A stretch of DNA of 64,000 nucleotides, taken from assembly GCF_017656375.1 (NCBI RefSeq), contig NZ_JACDOB010000002.1:99239-163238 (forward strand), in the 5' to 3' direction. Position numbers and translations under genes: made by a program. A model generated the notes under the pieces. The model was not told the DNA's origin. It worked only from the letters and a program-made list of their open reading frames with translations, and did no database searches. Below are positions 20,813-32,596 of the stretch, piece by piece (positions within the stretch are counted from its first letter, which is position 1; each line of letters starts with the position of its first letter). This DNA comes from Thermovirga sp. GTDB lineage: Bacteria > Synergistota > Synergistia > Synergistales > Thermovirgaceae.

Positions 20813-22129
20813 TTATAATATAATACCATAAAGGTTGCCATCCTCGGCACTATTCACAAAAACCTTCACAACTTCATTTTGCATAGCTGAGCCATTGGCC
20901 TTAACTCTCAAAAAATGAGGTGTTAACCCCTCTACTATACAACAGGTACTTTCCTCTACCAAAACAGAAACGTTTTTACCTATCCATCTTCTGGCATATC
21001 TATCAAGTAAGCGATCCCTTAAAAGAATGGCTTCTTTTACTCTTTCGTGTATTCGCTCTTTTGTTAAGTCGCTTTTCAATGCATAAGCCCTCGTTCCCTT
21101 TCGGGCAGAATAGGGGAAAACGTGAATTCTGCCAAAAGCCAAACTTTCCACAAGAGAAAGGGTATTTTTAAACATCTCATCAGTTTCACCAGGAAAGCCT
21201 ACTATTATGTCGGTTCCTATATGTACATCATCACCAAAAGCTTCTCTAAACCATGAAATCACCCTCGCAAAATCCAAAGAAGCATATCCCCTACTCATGG
21301 CTTCCAACACGCGGTCGTCACCGCTTTGAAGCGGCAAATGAAAGTGAGGGCACAATTTGCTAATCGATGCAAGCCTATACACCAAATCCCTGTCTATCCC
21401 AAAAGGCTCTATGGAGCCAAATCGTATTCTCTCCAGTCCATTTATGTCGGATAAGCTCTCCACCAAATCTGCCAATGTAGAACCTATATCTTTTCCATAA
21501 AATCCTAATTGAATTCCTGTCAAAACCACTTCTTTGCAGCCGTTGGCCACAAGGGTTTTCACTTCCTTCACGGCACTTTCCAGTGGCCTGCTAACTGGCC
21601 TACCTCGCACACTAGGTATAATGCAGTAAGAACAACTCCTCGAACATCCATCCTGCACTTTTACGAAAGCTCTAGTGTGGAAATGAGGTTTTGCAAGCAA
21701 GAGGTCGTCCCATTTTTCACAATATTGCAAGGATCGTCTCTCCACTATTAGTCTCTTTTCTTCCGATTCATCTAGAAGATTGATCAAAATTTCTGGGATA
21801 CGGCTTTTCATTCTATTACCTACGAGGGCATCTATACCAAGAGCCTTGGCTTCATCTTCCGTAGACTTTTGTGCCCAACAACCGCACACCACTATTCGTG
21901 CTGCAGGAGAAAATCTTTTAAGTTTACGAATTAACTGTCTAGATTTGCGATCAGCCTCCTGTGTCACAGTACAACTGTTTATTATCGCAACATCAAACAA
22001 AGATTCTTTCACTATTACAGCACCGTACGCCTCCAAGGCTGAGGCTATGGCTTCAGATTCATATAAATTGCTTCTGCAACCAAGGGTTTCTATTCTTACC
22101 TTCTTACCCTTCAAAACTTCATGAGACAT
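20813..22129 (-). CDS. mtaB: tRNA (N6-threonylcarbamoyladenosine(37)-C2)-methylthiotransferase MtaB
   Basis: MTTase N-terminal Cys motifs (TLGCRSNLYES, INSCTV, VVCGCWAQ) and radical SAM CSRSCSYCIIPSVRG. Confidence 0.9.
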   Translation of the reverse strand: MSHEVLKGKKVRIETLGCRSNLYESEAIASALEAYGAVIVKESLFDVAIINSCTVTQEADRKSRQLIRKLKRFSPAARIVVCGCWAQKSTEDEAKALGIDALVGNRMKSRIPEILINLLDESEEKRLIVERRSLQYCEKWDDLLLAKPHFHTRAFVKVQDGCSRSCSYCIIPSVRGRPVSRPLESAVKEVKTLVANGCKEVVLTGIQLGFYGKDIGSTLADLVESLSDINGLERIRFGSIEPFGIDRDLVYRLASISKLCPHFHLPLQSGDDRVLEAMSRGYASLDFARVISWFREAFGDDVHIGTDIIVGFPGETDEMFKNTLSLVESLAFGRIHVFPYSARKGTRAYALKSDLTKERIHERVKEAILLRDRLLDRYARRWIGKNVSVLVEESTCCIVEGLTPHFLRVKANGSAMQNEVVKVFVNSAEDGNLYGIIL

Positions 22130-22133
22130 TAGA

Positions 22134-22853
22134 TCATTCCTTTTCCAGTAGCATAGACAAAATAGCTGTTCCAACAGCTGCTGCCGTCGGGGATCGCATT
22201 ATCCTGGCTCCCAGCCTAACTGGCTTGAAGCCAAAATCCTCAAGCATTTGCATCTCTGCTTCAGACCAATCTCCCTCAGGTCCTATTGCTATAGCCGCTT
22301 TGTCTTTCGGGGCACAGTCTAAAAGGTCAATACTTCCCCTGCCTAAAAATGCACCATACTTGAAAGCTGGCAAAGACAATGCATCTATGTCTTTTACCTT
22401 AATCACAGGAAATAATTCAGGTATACTAAAAGCTCTAGCTTGTTTAGTAGCTTCGCTCAAAATAAGCTTCCACCTTCTCATCTTTGCCTCGACTCGACTA
22501 CCTTCGATCTTCACGACACTTCTTTCACAACGTAGAGGTACTATAGCTGTGGCACCACACTCAGTTACTTGCCTCAACGCCAATTCAAATGCTTCTGTTT
22601 TAGTCAAACCTAATAAGACCCAAAGTTCTCTTTTGGGAGAAGTTTTTATCTCCTCTTCCACATATCCTAGCAATTTACCCTCTTCAATTTTCAATCTGAG
22701 GATAAGCAATCTACCCTCCATCAGGGCTTCAACCTTTTGTCCATTTTTACATCTACGAACATTTAGCAAATGATGGGCTTCAGAAGGTTCTATTAACCAG
22801 GTCTTACTATCTATTCTCAGACTGCCCTCCAGACGTATTCTGGGCAACGACAC
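22134..22853 (-). CDS. rsmE: 16S rRNA (uracil(1498)-N3)-methyltransferase RsmE
   Basis: HLLNVRRCKNGQ...IGPEGDWSEAEMQMLEDFGFKPVRLGARIMRSPTAA. Confidence 0.92.
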   Translation of the reverse strand: MSLPRIRLEGSLRIDSKTWLIEPSEAHHLLNVRRCKNGQKVEALMEGRLLILRLKIEEGKLLGYVEEEIKTSPKRELWVLLGLTKTEAFELALRQVTECGATAIVPLRCERSVVKIEGSRVEAKMRRWKLILSEATKQARAFSIPELFPVIKVKDIDALSLPAFKYGAFLGRGSIDLLDCAPKDKAAIAIGPEGDWSEAEMQMLEDFGFKPVRLGARIMRSPTAAAVGTAILSMLLEKE

Positions 22854-23703
22854 CCCACCAATCTCCCTTCGTCGTTTCTTCTAACACTTTAAATCCTATT
22901 TCTTGCAAAGCCGAAATAAAAGGATCCCTTTCTTTCTTAACCAATCCTGAAAAAACAGCCCTTCCTCCCTTTTTTAGTTTGGAAGGTAAGGACGGCAAAA
23001 GCTTTATTAGCGGATCAAAAATAATATTGGCAGTTACAAGATCCACCAATTCGTGTAATCCATCAAGCAAATTGCCTTGCTCCACCTCAACTAAATCTTC
23101 AGGGATTTCGTTTAACTTCAAATTGGACTCCACTTCCTCCAATACAGCCGGATCCAAATCTCTAGCAAAGACCTTTTTCGCTCCGAGCTTAACAGCAGCT
23201 ATGGCCAAAATTCCAGAGCCCGTCCCAACATCCGCTACAACATCACCTTGATTAACGCTCTTTTCCAAAAGCTCAAGGGCTATCTGAGTACTTTCATGAT
23301 ACCCTGTTCCAAAAGCCGTACCTGGATAAACTAAAAGGACACTCTTACCCTTTCGATCTTCAAAAGAATCCTTATGCCAAGGGGCCATGACTACTAATGC
23401 CTTGCCCACTTCTATAGGTGGAAAGGCTTCCTTCCATACAGTGTGCCATCTCTCGTTCTCAATTTTCCCAGCATCTATAATCCTTAACGTCGGCCAAGGT
23501 TCAAGCACCTCATTGATTTTGCTAATCCAATACTCCAAAGCATGCGATGACCTGTAGTAAGCTTTAACAGCTAATTTATCCTGTGTGTCAAGCAATTCAG
23601 AACCCATACTACCAGAAAGATCCACTAACGAGATAAGGGTTTCCTCTTCCATGCCTTTAGATTCTATGGTCACGTACCACCAGAAGCTACCTTTTTCTTC
23701 CAT
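22807..23703 (-). CDS. prmA: Ribosomal protein L11 methyltransferase
   Basis: PGTAFGTGYHESTQIALELLEK...VADVGTGSGILAIAAVKLGAKKV. Confidence 0.92.
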   Translation of the reverse strand: MEEKGSFWWYVTIESKGMEEETLISLVDLSGSMGSELLDTQDKLAVKAYYRSSHALEYWISKINEVLEPWPTLRIIDAGKIENERWHTVWKEAFPPIEVGKALVVMAPWHKDSFEDRKGKSVLLVYPGTAFGTGYHESTQIALELLEKSVNQGDVVADVGTGSGILAIAAVKLGAKKVFARDLDPAVLEEVESNLKLNEIPEDLVEVEQGNLLDGLHELVDLVTANIIFDPLIKLLPSLPSKLKKGGRAVFSGLVKKERDPFISALQEIGFKVLEETTKGDWWGVVAQNTSGGQSENR

Positions 23704-23744
23704 GGGGCTCTCCTCCTCCAATATTGCATCTTTACTCGAAATCC

Positions 23745-24860
23745 CTAAAGCAAATTCTTCAATTTCTCTAAGAACCCTCCAGATTTAACACTGACATTCA
23801 TTTCCTTCGCAAGGGCTTCTATTAAACCTTTCTGCTTGTCCGTCAACTTTTTAGGTATATCGACAACAATATGGACAAGACAGTCCCCACGTCCTGGTCG
23901 CCTAAGCCTAGGCATCCCTCTTCCTTTTATCTTGAAGACGTGACCATTCTGAACGCCCTGAGGAATATCCAGCTTATATCTTCCATCAAGAAGCTCAACT
24001 TCTTTTTCGCACCCCAAGGCAGCTTCCGGAAAGGAAAGGTGCAAAGACATATGCAGGTTATCCCCTTCCCTTTTAAAAATATCATGAGAAGCAACGCTTA
24101 TAACTAAAAACAAGTCTCCTGGAGGGCCACCCCTTAAGCCCTCCATTCCTTCTCCTTGGATCCTAAGCCTTACCCCTGTATCTACTCCTTTAGGAACAGT
24201 CACTTTAACTTTACGATAGACTCTTGTCTTTCCACTTCCACCACATTCACCACAAACTTTTTCTATGATCTTACCTTTACCTTTACACTCTGGGCAAACA
24301 GTGACGCTAACAAAAGAGCCAAAAGGAGTCCGTCTATGCTGTTCTACTTGCCCTGTTCCACCACACACAGAACAAACCTTTGTCCCGTACCCCGGTTCTG
24401 CCCCTGTCCCATCACATCTTTTGCAGCGTTCCCATCGTGGAACGGAAATTTCCTTAGAAACACCAGTAAGCGCCTCTTCCAAAGAAACATCAAGACGCAT
24501 CTCTATGTCCTGCCCCTTCACGGGTCCCTGAGAAGCTCCTCCAAAATTACCAAATATAGAATCGAATATATCTCCAAAGATGTCGCCAAACCCACCAAAG
24601 GGACCAAAAGGGCCAGAGCCACCTTGGGCATCTCCTATTGTTCCAAATTGATCATACTGTTGCCTTTTCTGAGGATCACTCAATATCTCATAAGCAGCAT
24701 TTATTTCCTTGAAACGCTGCTCAGCCTCGCTGTCTCCTGGGTTGGCATCAGGATGATACTTCCTTACCAGGCGCCTGTAAGCTTTTTTTATTTCATCTTG
24801 TGTAGCATTTCTTGGCACTCCCAATATCTCGTAAAGATCCTTGTCATCAAAGGCGCCCAT
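23745..24860 (-). CDS. dnaJ: Chaperone protein DnaJ
   Basis: J domain with HPD (YHPDANPGD), G/F region, four CxxCxGxG zinc repeats. Confidence 0.98.
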   Translation of the reverse strand: MGAFDDKDLYEILGVPRNATQDEIKKAYRRLVRKYHPDANPGDSEAEQRFKEINAAYEILSDPQKRQQYDQFGTIGDAQGGSGPFGPFGGFGDIFGDIFDSIFGNFGGASQGPVKGQDIEMRLDVSLEEALTGVSKEISVPRWERCKRCDGTGAEPGYGTKVCSVCGGTGQVEQHRRTPFGSFVSVTVCPECKGKGKIIEKVCGECGGSGKTRVYRKVKVTVPKGVDTGVRLRIQGEGMEGLRGGPPGDLFLVISVASHDIFKREGDNLHMSLHLSFPEAALGCEKEVELLDGRYKLDIPQGVQNGHVFKIKGRGMPRLRRPGRGDCLVHIVVDIPKKLTDKQKGLIEALAKEMNVSVKSGGFLEKLKNLL

Positions 24861-24878
24861 TACCTGTCACCTCTCGCC

Positions 24879-26714
<1,836 letters not shown>

Positions 26715-26745
26715 TCACCTCTTTCTGCAATATTTTACGTTAAAG

Positions 26746-27396
26746 CTATTCATCCTTTTTTGTCTCTTCAGCTGTGGATGTTGATTTGCCAACCTTAACT
26801 TTCGCCGCTCTCAGAACTTTGCCACCAAGGACAAACCCTTTCTGATACTCTTCTAACACCTTACCATCCAACTCCGGTTCTACTTCTTCTGCAGCCAAAG
26901 CCTCATGTACAGAGGGATCAAAGTCTTTCCCCTCAGATTCTATGGGTTCCAATCCCAACTTGCACATAACATCCATGAATTGTTTCCTGATTATCCTGAT
27001 CCCGCTTTTTATTTTTTCGGCATCATCATTATCATTTGCCGAAAGAGCCCTATCTAAATTGTCGAGTACAGGCAAAAGCTCCTTTATGGTTTTTTCTGTC
27101 GCCAAAGCACTTAATTTTTCCTTTTCTCTTTCCACCCTTTGTCTGTAGTTATAAAAATCTGCCGTAGCCCTCAGAGCTGCGTCCTTAAGTTTCGCATTCT
27201 CCTCTTTTAGCTCCTCTATAAGAGCTTTGAGCTTTTCGTTTTCTTCCACTAGACTCTCCAGCGAAGAAGTGCTTTCCTCAACAGCGCTTTCATTGTTTTC
27301 ATTCTCCTGGCCCTCATTTTTACCCAAAGAGATATCTTCTATTGCTTGTTCTGTTACCTCTCTTTTAGCATCTTCATGTTTTTTCTTTTTGGTCAT
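26746..27396 (-). CDS. grpE: Nucleotide exchange factor GrpE
   Basis: ADFYNYRQRVEREKEKL...LLPVLDNLDRAL; between hrcA and dnaK. Confidence 0.96.
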   Translation of the reverse strand: MTKKKKHEDAKREVTEQAIEDISLGKNEGQENENNESAVEESTSSLESLVEENEKLKALIEELKEENAKLKDAALRATADFYNYRQRVEREKEKLSALATEKTIKELLPVLDNLDRALSANDNDDAEKIKSGIRIIRKQFMDVMCKLGLEPIESEGKDFDPSVHEALAAEEVEPELDGKVLEEYQKGFVLGGKVLRAAKVKVGKSTSTAEETKKDE

Positions 27397-28424
27397 ATGT
27401 CATCCACCTCCTCTTCCACATCCGTCGAGATACTATCCAAAACAGCTTCTAAGACAGATATGGAACGTTCATAATCCATTCTGACAGGACCTATTAGCCC
27501 AAGCACTGTTTTTTTGCCATCTGCAATATTAGAAGCCATTATCACTGAACAATCTTCTATAGGAAACGCTGGATCCTCCTTGCCTATCATCACAGAAAGC
27601 CCTTTATCCGGCGAAAACTTTTGAACGAGCTCTGCGATTGAAGATTCCTCTTCCAGAAGAGCCATTACAACCTGCAATCTGCTCAAATCTGCGAAATCTG
27701 GAAGACTCAGTATGTTATGTTTCCCACCTGTAAACAGGTGGTACGAATCTTTCAACAGAAGAATATCCACTTCATTAAGGGCAGCTTTGCAATTTTCTGC
27801 ATAAGACTGAAGTCCCTGCATTACGTATTTGAGCAATGCATCCCTGACCTTTCTCCATGACTTGCCCGAAGCTACCACTGTTATCCTTTGCGATAGTTCA
27901 TCAAGCGTCTGCTGATCCATGTCTTGGGGAAGCTGCATCGTCTTGTGATGCAACAACCCTCCTTTTAAGATGACAATCAATAGCGCCGTTCGCTCTGCCA
28001 CTTTGACAAACTCAACTTTCTGTAGCACCGCCTCTTCTGCTGGTCCTACAGCTGCCACTCCTATGCAATTAGTCAAATCCCCAAGCAACTTAGTGGCGTA
28101 TCGTAATGCAGATTCAAGGTCGTCTCTCTTTTTTTTCAGCTCCCGAACCCAGTATTGATATTCATCTCCAGGGCTTCTTTGCCTTCGCAGTATGGCATCA
28201 ACGTAAACCCTAAAAGCCTTAGGCGTAGGAAGCCGACCAGCAGACGTATGAGGTTGATAGAGAAAATCCATTTCCTCCAAATCTGCCATTTCATTTCTTA
28301 TAGTTGCGGCGCTTCGCCCCCTTAGATAACGTTTAGCAATAGTCCTTGAGCCAACAGGCTCCCCCGTTTTTATATACTCATACACAACGGCAAGCACTAT
28401 CTCTAGCTGTCTTTCCGTTAGCAT
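27393..28424 (-). CDS. hrcA: Heat-inducible transcription repressor HrcA
   Basis: LTERQLEIVLAVVYEYIKTGEPVGSRTIAKRY; preceded by CIRCE. Confidence 0.97.
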   Translation of the reverse strand: MLTERQLEIVLAVVYEYIKTGEPVGSRTIAKRYLRGRSAATIRNEMADLEEMDFLYQPHTSAGRLPTPKAFRVYVDAILRRQRSPGDEYQYWVRELKKKRDDLESALRYATKLLGDLTNCIGVAAVGPAEEAVLQKVEFVKVAERTALLIVILKGGLLHHKTMQLPQDMDQQTLDELSQRITVVASGKSWRKVRDALLKYVMQGLQSYAENCKAALNEVDILLLKDSYHLFTGGKHNILSLPDFADLSRLQVVMALLEEESSIAELVQKFSPDKGLSVMIGKEDPAFPIEDCSVIMASNIADGKKTVLGLIGPVRMDYERSISVLEAVLDSISTDVEEEVDDI

Positions 28425-28455
28425 AGCTTATCACTTCCCGTTCGCATTTTAGTTA

Positions 28456-28482
28456 TTAGCACTCCCACCTAGTGAGTGCTAA
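28456..28482. promoter_or_regulatory. CIRCE operator
   Basis: Perfect TTAGCACTC-N9-GAGTGCTAA. Confidence 0.98.
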
Positions 28483-28503
28483 AGACAGTTTTCACCGAAA
28501 GGT

Positions 28504-28532
28504 AGATTATCAACGAGATGGATTATTGTCAA
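28504..28532 (-). promoter_or_regulatory. Sigma-70-type promoter of the hrcA operon
   Basis: TTGACA-N17-TAATCT on the minus strand just upstream of CIRCE. Confidence 0.8.
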
Positions 28533-28583
28533 CTCTATTTAAGGATAAATGATGTATCATTTTATTGAAAGTCAAAAGAAAGG

Positions 28584-29243
28584 ATGGTTGATATGATCTC
28601 AAGCCAGCAAAAAACCACCATTATACTAATAAGACATGGTGAGTGTGAGGGCAACAGAGAAGGACTATTTCGGGGAAGATGGGACTTTCCATTGAACGAG
28701 AATGGCAAGCTACAAGCACAAGCTATCGCAAAAGAAATTTCTGCAAACTTCAAACTAGATAGAATTTACTCTAGTCCTTTATCTAGAGCATTGGAGACGG
28801 CTAGGTCAATCTCCAAGGCTACTGGAGCCCAAATAGAGATCAGAAACGGTTTCAATAATATTTCATTAGGCTCATGGGAGGGAAAGCCCAAAAAGAAAAT
28901 CAAAGAAGAATTTCCAGAAGAATGGAATATATGGCTCAGCAATCCAGAAAGGCTCAGGCTTAAAGGCGCAGAATCTATCTCTGACGTACAAAGGAGGGCT
29001 TTTGCCAATCTTAACCACCTAACCAAATTACACCAAGGCTCAACATTCGCCGTGGTTACCCACAGAGCTGTTCTAAAGCCTTTGATTGCTGGAACCTTAA
29101 AGATTGCTGAACCTTATTTTTGGAAAATTCATGTAGATACTGCATCTTACTCAATCCTTACTCACGACCCCAAAAGAGGATATTGTCTAATCCTACTTAA
29201 TCAAACTAAACATCTCGATAATTTTATCAGCGAATGGGAATAG
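28584..29243 (+). CDS. Histidine phosphatase family protein
   Basis: IILIRHGECEGNREGLFRGRWDFPLNENG RHG motif. Confidence 0.9.
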   Translation: MVDMISSQQKTTIILIRHGECEGNREGLFRGRWDFPLNENGKLQAQAIAKEISANFKLDRIYSSPLSRALETARSISKATGAQIEIRNGFNNISLGSWEGKPKKKIKEEFPEEWNIWLSNPERLRLKGAESISDVQRRAFANLNHLTKLHQGSTFAVVTHRAVLKPLIAGTLKIAEPYFWKIHVDTASYSILTHDPKRGYCLILLNQTKHLDNFISEWE

Positions 29244-29252
29244 CCCCTTGAC

Positions 29253-29272
29253 TTATACCTGCTGGGGTATAA
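29253..29272. promoter_or_regulatory. Operator-like inverted repeat TTATACC-N6-GGTATAA
   Basis: Perfect 7-bp arms separated by 6 nt directly upstream of the flavoprotein gene; overlaps TATAAT. Confidence 0.55.
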
Positions 29273-29312
29273 TAATTGCACCGAAGTGCTATTATTAAGG
29301 AGGCGGGTATTA

Positions 29313-30758
29313 ATGAAACAAACTAGAAAAACAGGGACCCTCATAATAGGAGGAGGACCTGGGGGAAGAACGGCGTATGCAGCTTTACACCGTTCAGGCA
29401 AGAAAGATTCTCTACTTACAATGAACGTAGAACCTGTAGCGGTTTGCAGTCTACCTTATGGAGTAGGAAGGCGACTCATCCCTACGGGGCCAGAAGACAC
29501 TATAGTAGATATTGCCAACTCACCGAGATTGCCGGCCGACATAGTTCAAAACACCATAGTCGGCGACGTAGTAGACATAGACCCGTCAGCCAAGATGGCC
29601 ACAGTTAAGGCTGCCGAGTCAAAAGAGATAATAGAGGTAACTTATGAGAATGCCATATTTGCCACTGGAGCTGCTCCTTGGATTCCTCCAATAGAAGGCG
29701 TCCTCAAGTCCTCCGAGATGCCAGAAGAGATCACAGGAGAAGTGGTCTGCGTTGGGAAGCAGTTTGTTCCCAAGTCTCTTTTGGCCGATGGAATTTATGT
29801 AATGAGAACCGTAAATGACGGAAAGCGTTTGGATAAATTTGCAGAAGAAGCTAAAAGCGCAGTTGTCATAGGAAGCGGCGCCGTAGGCTTAGAAGTCGCG
29901 GAAGCACTATCAGATAGGGGATTAAAGGTCACGATAGTTGAAGCACTACCTCACATAACATCTGCTTTGGATGAGGATATGGCTAAAATACTGGAAACAA
30001 GGCTGAAGGAAAAAGGAATAGATGTATTTGTAAACAAGCAAGCTGTATCATACGACAATGGAACGTTAACTTTGAACGATGGCACAAAACTTAAAGCTTC
30101 AGGCGTAGTATTCGCCACAGGAGTTAGAGCAGACATTCGGCTAGCCACTAAAGCAGGCCTAAAGATAGAAAAAGGTATAGTTGTAGACAAGAACATGAGG
30201 ACAAACGTTCCTAACATTTATGCCATCGGCGATGCAGTACAGATAGAAGATACTGTAAGTGGGAAAGGTATATTGCCTCTGATAGGAACTCTGGCAATGA
30301 GACAAGGGCTCATAGTCGCCCTCAATATAGCAGGCAAACCAACAGAACATCCTCCTGCAACATCGTGGGGAGTATCGGCCCTATTTGGCCTTCATTGGGG
30401 CAGTGTTGGCCTAACTGAAGAGCTAGCCAAATCATTGGGAATGAAAGCCGAAAGTATAGTCTTACCTGTAAGGACTCGGGAACCTGTCATGCCCGACAGT
30501 AAACAAGGACATTGGAAAGTAATCTTCTCCACAGAATCCAATGATTCTGTGAAGAAAGGGCAAATATTGGGCTTCCAAATAGTTTTGGACGGAGATTCTC
30601 CGCTGTCCATAACAGAAAGATTTATAGATATAATAACAAGACATGAAACTGTGCCAGAGCTTATAAATCACTTCTATATTCATAGCCCCTCTCATAACCC
30701 CCCAGATGATCCCTATATGGGAATCATGTTCCGTTATGGAATAAATAATTTTAATTAA
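29313..30758 (+). CDS. FAD-dependent pyridine nucleotide-disulfide oxidoreductase (CoA-disulfide reductase/NADH oxidase-like)
   Basis: IIGGGPGGRTAYAAL FAD motif, AVCSLPYGVG active-Cys-like motif, AVVIGSGAVGLEVAEAL NAD(P) motif, IYAIGDAVQ. Confidence 0.8.
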   Translation: MKQTRKTGTLIIGGGPGGRTAYAALHRSGKKDSLLTMNVEPVAVCSLPYGVGRRLIPTGPEDTIVDIANSPRLPADIVQNTIVGDVVDIDPSAKMATVKAAESKEIIEVTYENAIFATGAAPWIPPIEGVLKSSEMPEEITGEVVCVGKQFVPKSLLADGIYVMRTVNDGKRLDKFAEEAKSAVVIGSGAVGLEVAEALSDRGLKVTIVEALPHITSALDEDMAKILETRLKEKGIDVFVNKQAVSYDNGTLTLNDGTKLKASGVVFATGVRADIRLATKAGLKIEKGIVVDKNMRTNVPNIYAIGDAVQIEDTVSGKGILPLIGTLAMRQGLIVALNIAGKPTEHPPATSWGVSALFGLHWGSVGLTEELAKSLGMKAESIVLPVRTREPVMPDSKQGHWKVIFSTESNDSVKKGQILGFQIVLDGDSPLSITERFIDIITRHETVPELINHFYIHSPSHNPPDDPYMGIMFRYGINNFN

Positions 30759-30770
30759 ACAAAATCAAGA

Positions 30771-30808
30771 TCAAGGAAAGTGGATAGTTAACTATCCACT
30801 TTCCTTGA
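30771..30808. repeat. 38-bp perfect palindrome
   Basis: TCAAGGAAAGTGGATAGTT|AACTATCCACTTTCCTTGA, intergenic. Confidence 0.95.
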
Positions 30809-30872
30809 CTACACAAGCTGCCTACCATATCATTTCAACCATCAAACATAAATAATGCAGGAGGGGAATCCA

Positions 30873-32084
30873 GTGCTTCCATATGCCACAAATATTCGAT
30901 GCGAAAAAGATCTTCTAAATATACTAGAAAAGGTAAAAGCAGATAAAAGATCTTTTCCCTATTTCAATGCAAAAAAAGAAACTTTCGCTCTTTCCTTTAG
31001 AAACGTCGATTACCGAGCAGCAAACGCACTAAAGCAGGAATTACTATCTCGAGGTGGAGATGTGATAGTCCATAAAGACGTAATACAGGGGACTATAGAA
31101 AAAAGCAATGTAGTACTATTAGGAACAAAAAGCGCTCTAGAGAAACTTACACAAAAACTCGAGGCAATGCCGTATTGGGGATTAAACGAAATAAAGGAAG
31201 GGATTGAAAAATTCCTTAAAAACGCTCCCCAAAAGGAATGGAACCTTACTTTAAGCAATGGAGAAATTATAAAGCTAAACTCTAACACTAAAATCATGGG
31301 CATACTTAACATCACTCCCGATTCCTTCTACTCCACAAGCAGAGTAACGGATCTGGAACAATGTGTAAAAAGAGCCTTTGATATGAAAGAAAAAGGTGCC
31401 GTTATATTGGATATAGGAGCAGAATCTTCTCGTCCTGGATCAGATCCTGTATCGGAAGAAACGGAAAAAGAACGACTCCTGCCTGTGATACAAAGGCTCA
31501 GAAAAGAAGGATTTAACCTACCCATATCCGTCGATACGACAAAGGCAGAAATGGCAAAAGCCGCACTTGGAGAAGGTGCCAACATAATTAACGACATCTC
31601 TGCAGGTATGCTAGATCCTGAAATGTTCCGCGTGGTTGCCCAGGAGAAAGCACCTATCATTCTCATGCACATGAAAGGTACTCCAAAAACAATGCAGATA
31701 AACCCCAAATATGATGACCTCCTTGGAGAAATCCTTGACTTCTTCAGCGAAAGGATAAACGCTGCCAACTGTGCAGGCGTAGATGCGGAAAAAATTGTAA
31801 TTGATCCGGGGTTAGGTTTCGGCAAGACAAAGGAGCACAATTTAATAATACTGAAGAACCTTAAAGCTTTCTCTGCTTTAGGCAGACCCGTGCTTATAGG
31901 CCACTCAAGAAAAAGTACTATTGGAGCAGTACTGGAAAAAGATGACCCTAAGGATCGCTTACAAGGCACCTTGGCCATAACCGCTTTATGTGCCTGGGAA
32001 GATGTACCTCTGGTTAGAGTACACGATGTAAGTGAAAATTATGATGTCGTAAGAATGATAAATGCCATAAAGGAGGTCAAATAG
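30873..32084 (+). CDS. folP: Dihydropteroate synthase with N-terminal extension
   Basis: KIMGILNITPDSFYS, DIGAESSRPGS, PVLIGHSRKS; RBS GGAGGGG precedes GTG at 30873. Confidence 0.93.
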   Translation: MLPYATNIRCEKDLLNILEKVKADKRSFPYFNAKKETFALSFRNVDYRAANALKQELLSRGGDVIVHKDVIQGTIEKSNVVLLGTKSALEKLTQKLEAMPYWGLNEIKEGIEKFLKNAPQKEWNLTLSNGEIIKLNSNTKIMGILNITPDSFYSTSRVTDLEQCVKRAFDMKEKGAVILDIGAESSRPGSDPVSEETEKERLLPVIQRLRKEGFNLPISVDTTKAEMAKAALGEGANIINDISAGMLDPEMFRVVAQEKAPIILMHMKGTPKTMQINPKYDDLLGEILDFFSERINAANCAGVDAEKIVIDPGLGFGKTKEHNLIILKNLKAFSALGRPVLIGHSRKSTIGAVLEKDDPKDRLQGTLAITALCAWEDVPLVRVHDVSENYDVVRMINAIKEVK

Positions 32085-32570
32085 GTGAGCCTTGTAGCTA
32101 TAAGCATGGGAAGCAACTTGGGCAATAGGCTAAGTTCGTTGAGAAAGGCGATTCTACTCCTCAAAAAGGAGGGCTTTAACATCATAAAGACAAGTGACGT
32201 CTTTGAGACCCCTCCTTTTGGAGTTACCAATCAACCTAGATTCCTCAATGCTTGCCTATTGATGGATACAGAAATAAACCCTGCCGATTTGTTAGAAAAA
32301 TTAAAAAAGATAGAAAATGAAGTAGGAAGAATTCAGAGGTTCCGGTGGGGTCCAAGGGAAATTGACCTGGATATCATTTTTTATGATGAGAAAGTAATAG
32401 ATGGGCCTTCACTAAAAGTTCCTCACCCGCACATGCACGAAAGACCGTTCGTACTGATTCCTTTGAAGCAAATATCTCCACAGTGGGTTCACCCCATCCT
32501 TAAAAAGACAGTAGAACAAATGGCCGAAGATTTACATGAATGTGATATCTTGAGAATAACAGAACTGTAA
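32085..32570 (+). CDS. folK: 2-amino-4-hydroxy-6-hydroxymethyldihydropteridine diphosphokinase
   Basis: ISMGSNLGNR...RWGPREIDLDIIFY, GTG start. Confidence 0.95.
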   Translation: MSLVAISMGSNLGNRLSSLRKAILLLKKEGFNIIKTSDVFETPPFGVTNQPRFLNACLLMDTEINPADLLEKLKKIENEVGRIQRFRWGPREIDLDIIFYDEKVIDGPSLKVPHPHMHERPFVLIPLKQISPQWVHPILKKTVEQMAEDLHECDILRITEL

Positions 32571-32596
32571 TTATTTTTAAAAATGGGAGACTAAAG

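Noticed and set aside
21961-22773. 270-aa plus-strand ORF opposite mtaB/rsmE
   Set aside because: Antisense to confidently assigned genes, no recognisable motif
27721-27760. CCACCTGTAAACAGGTGG palindrome
   Set aside because: Lies inside the hrcA coding sequence with no supporting context
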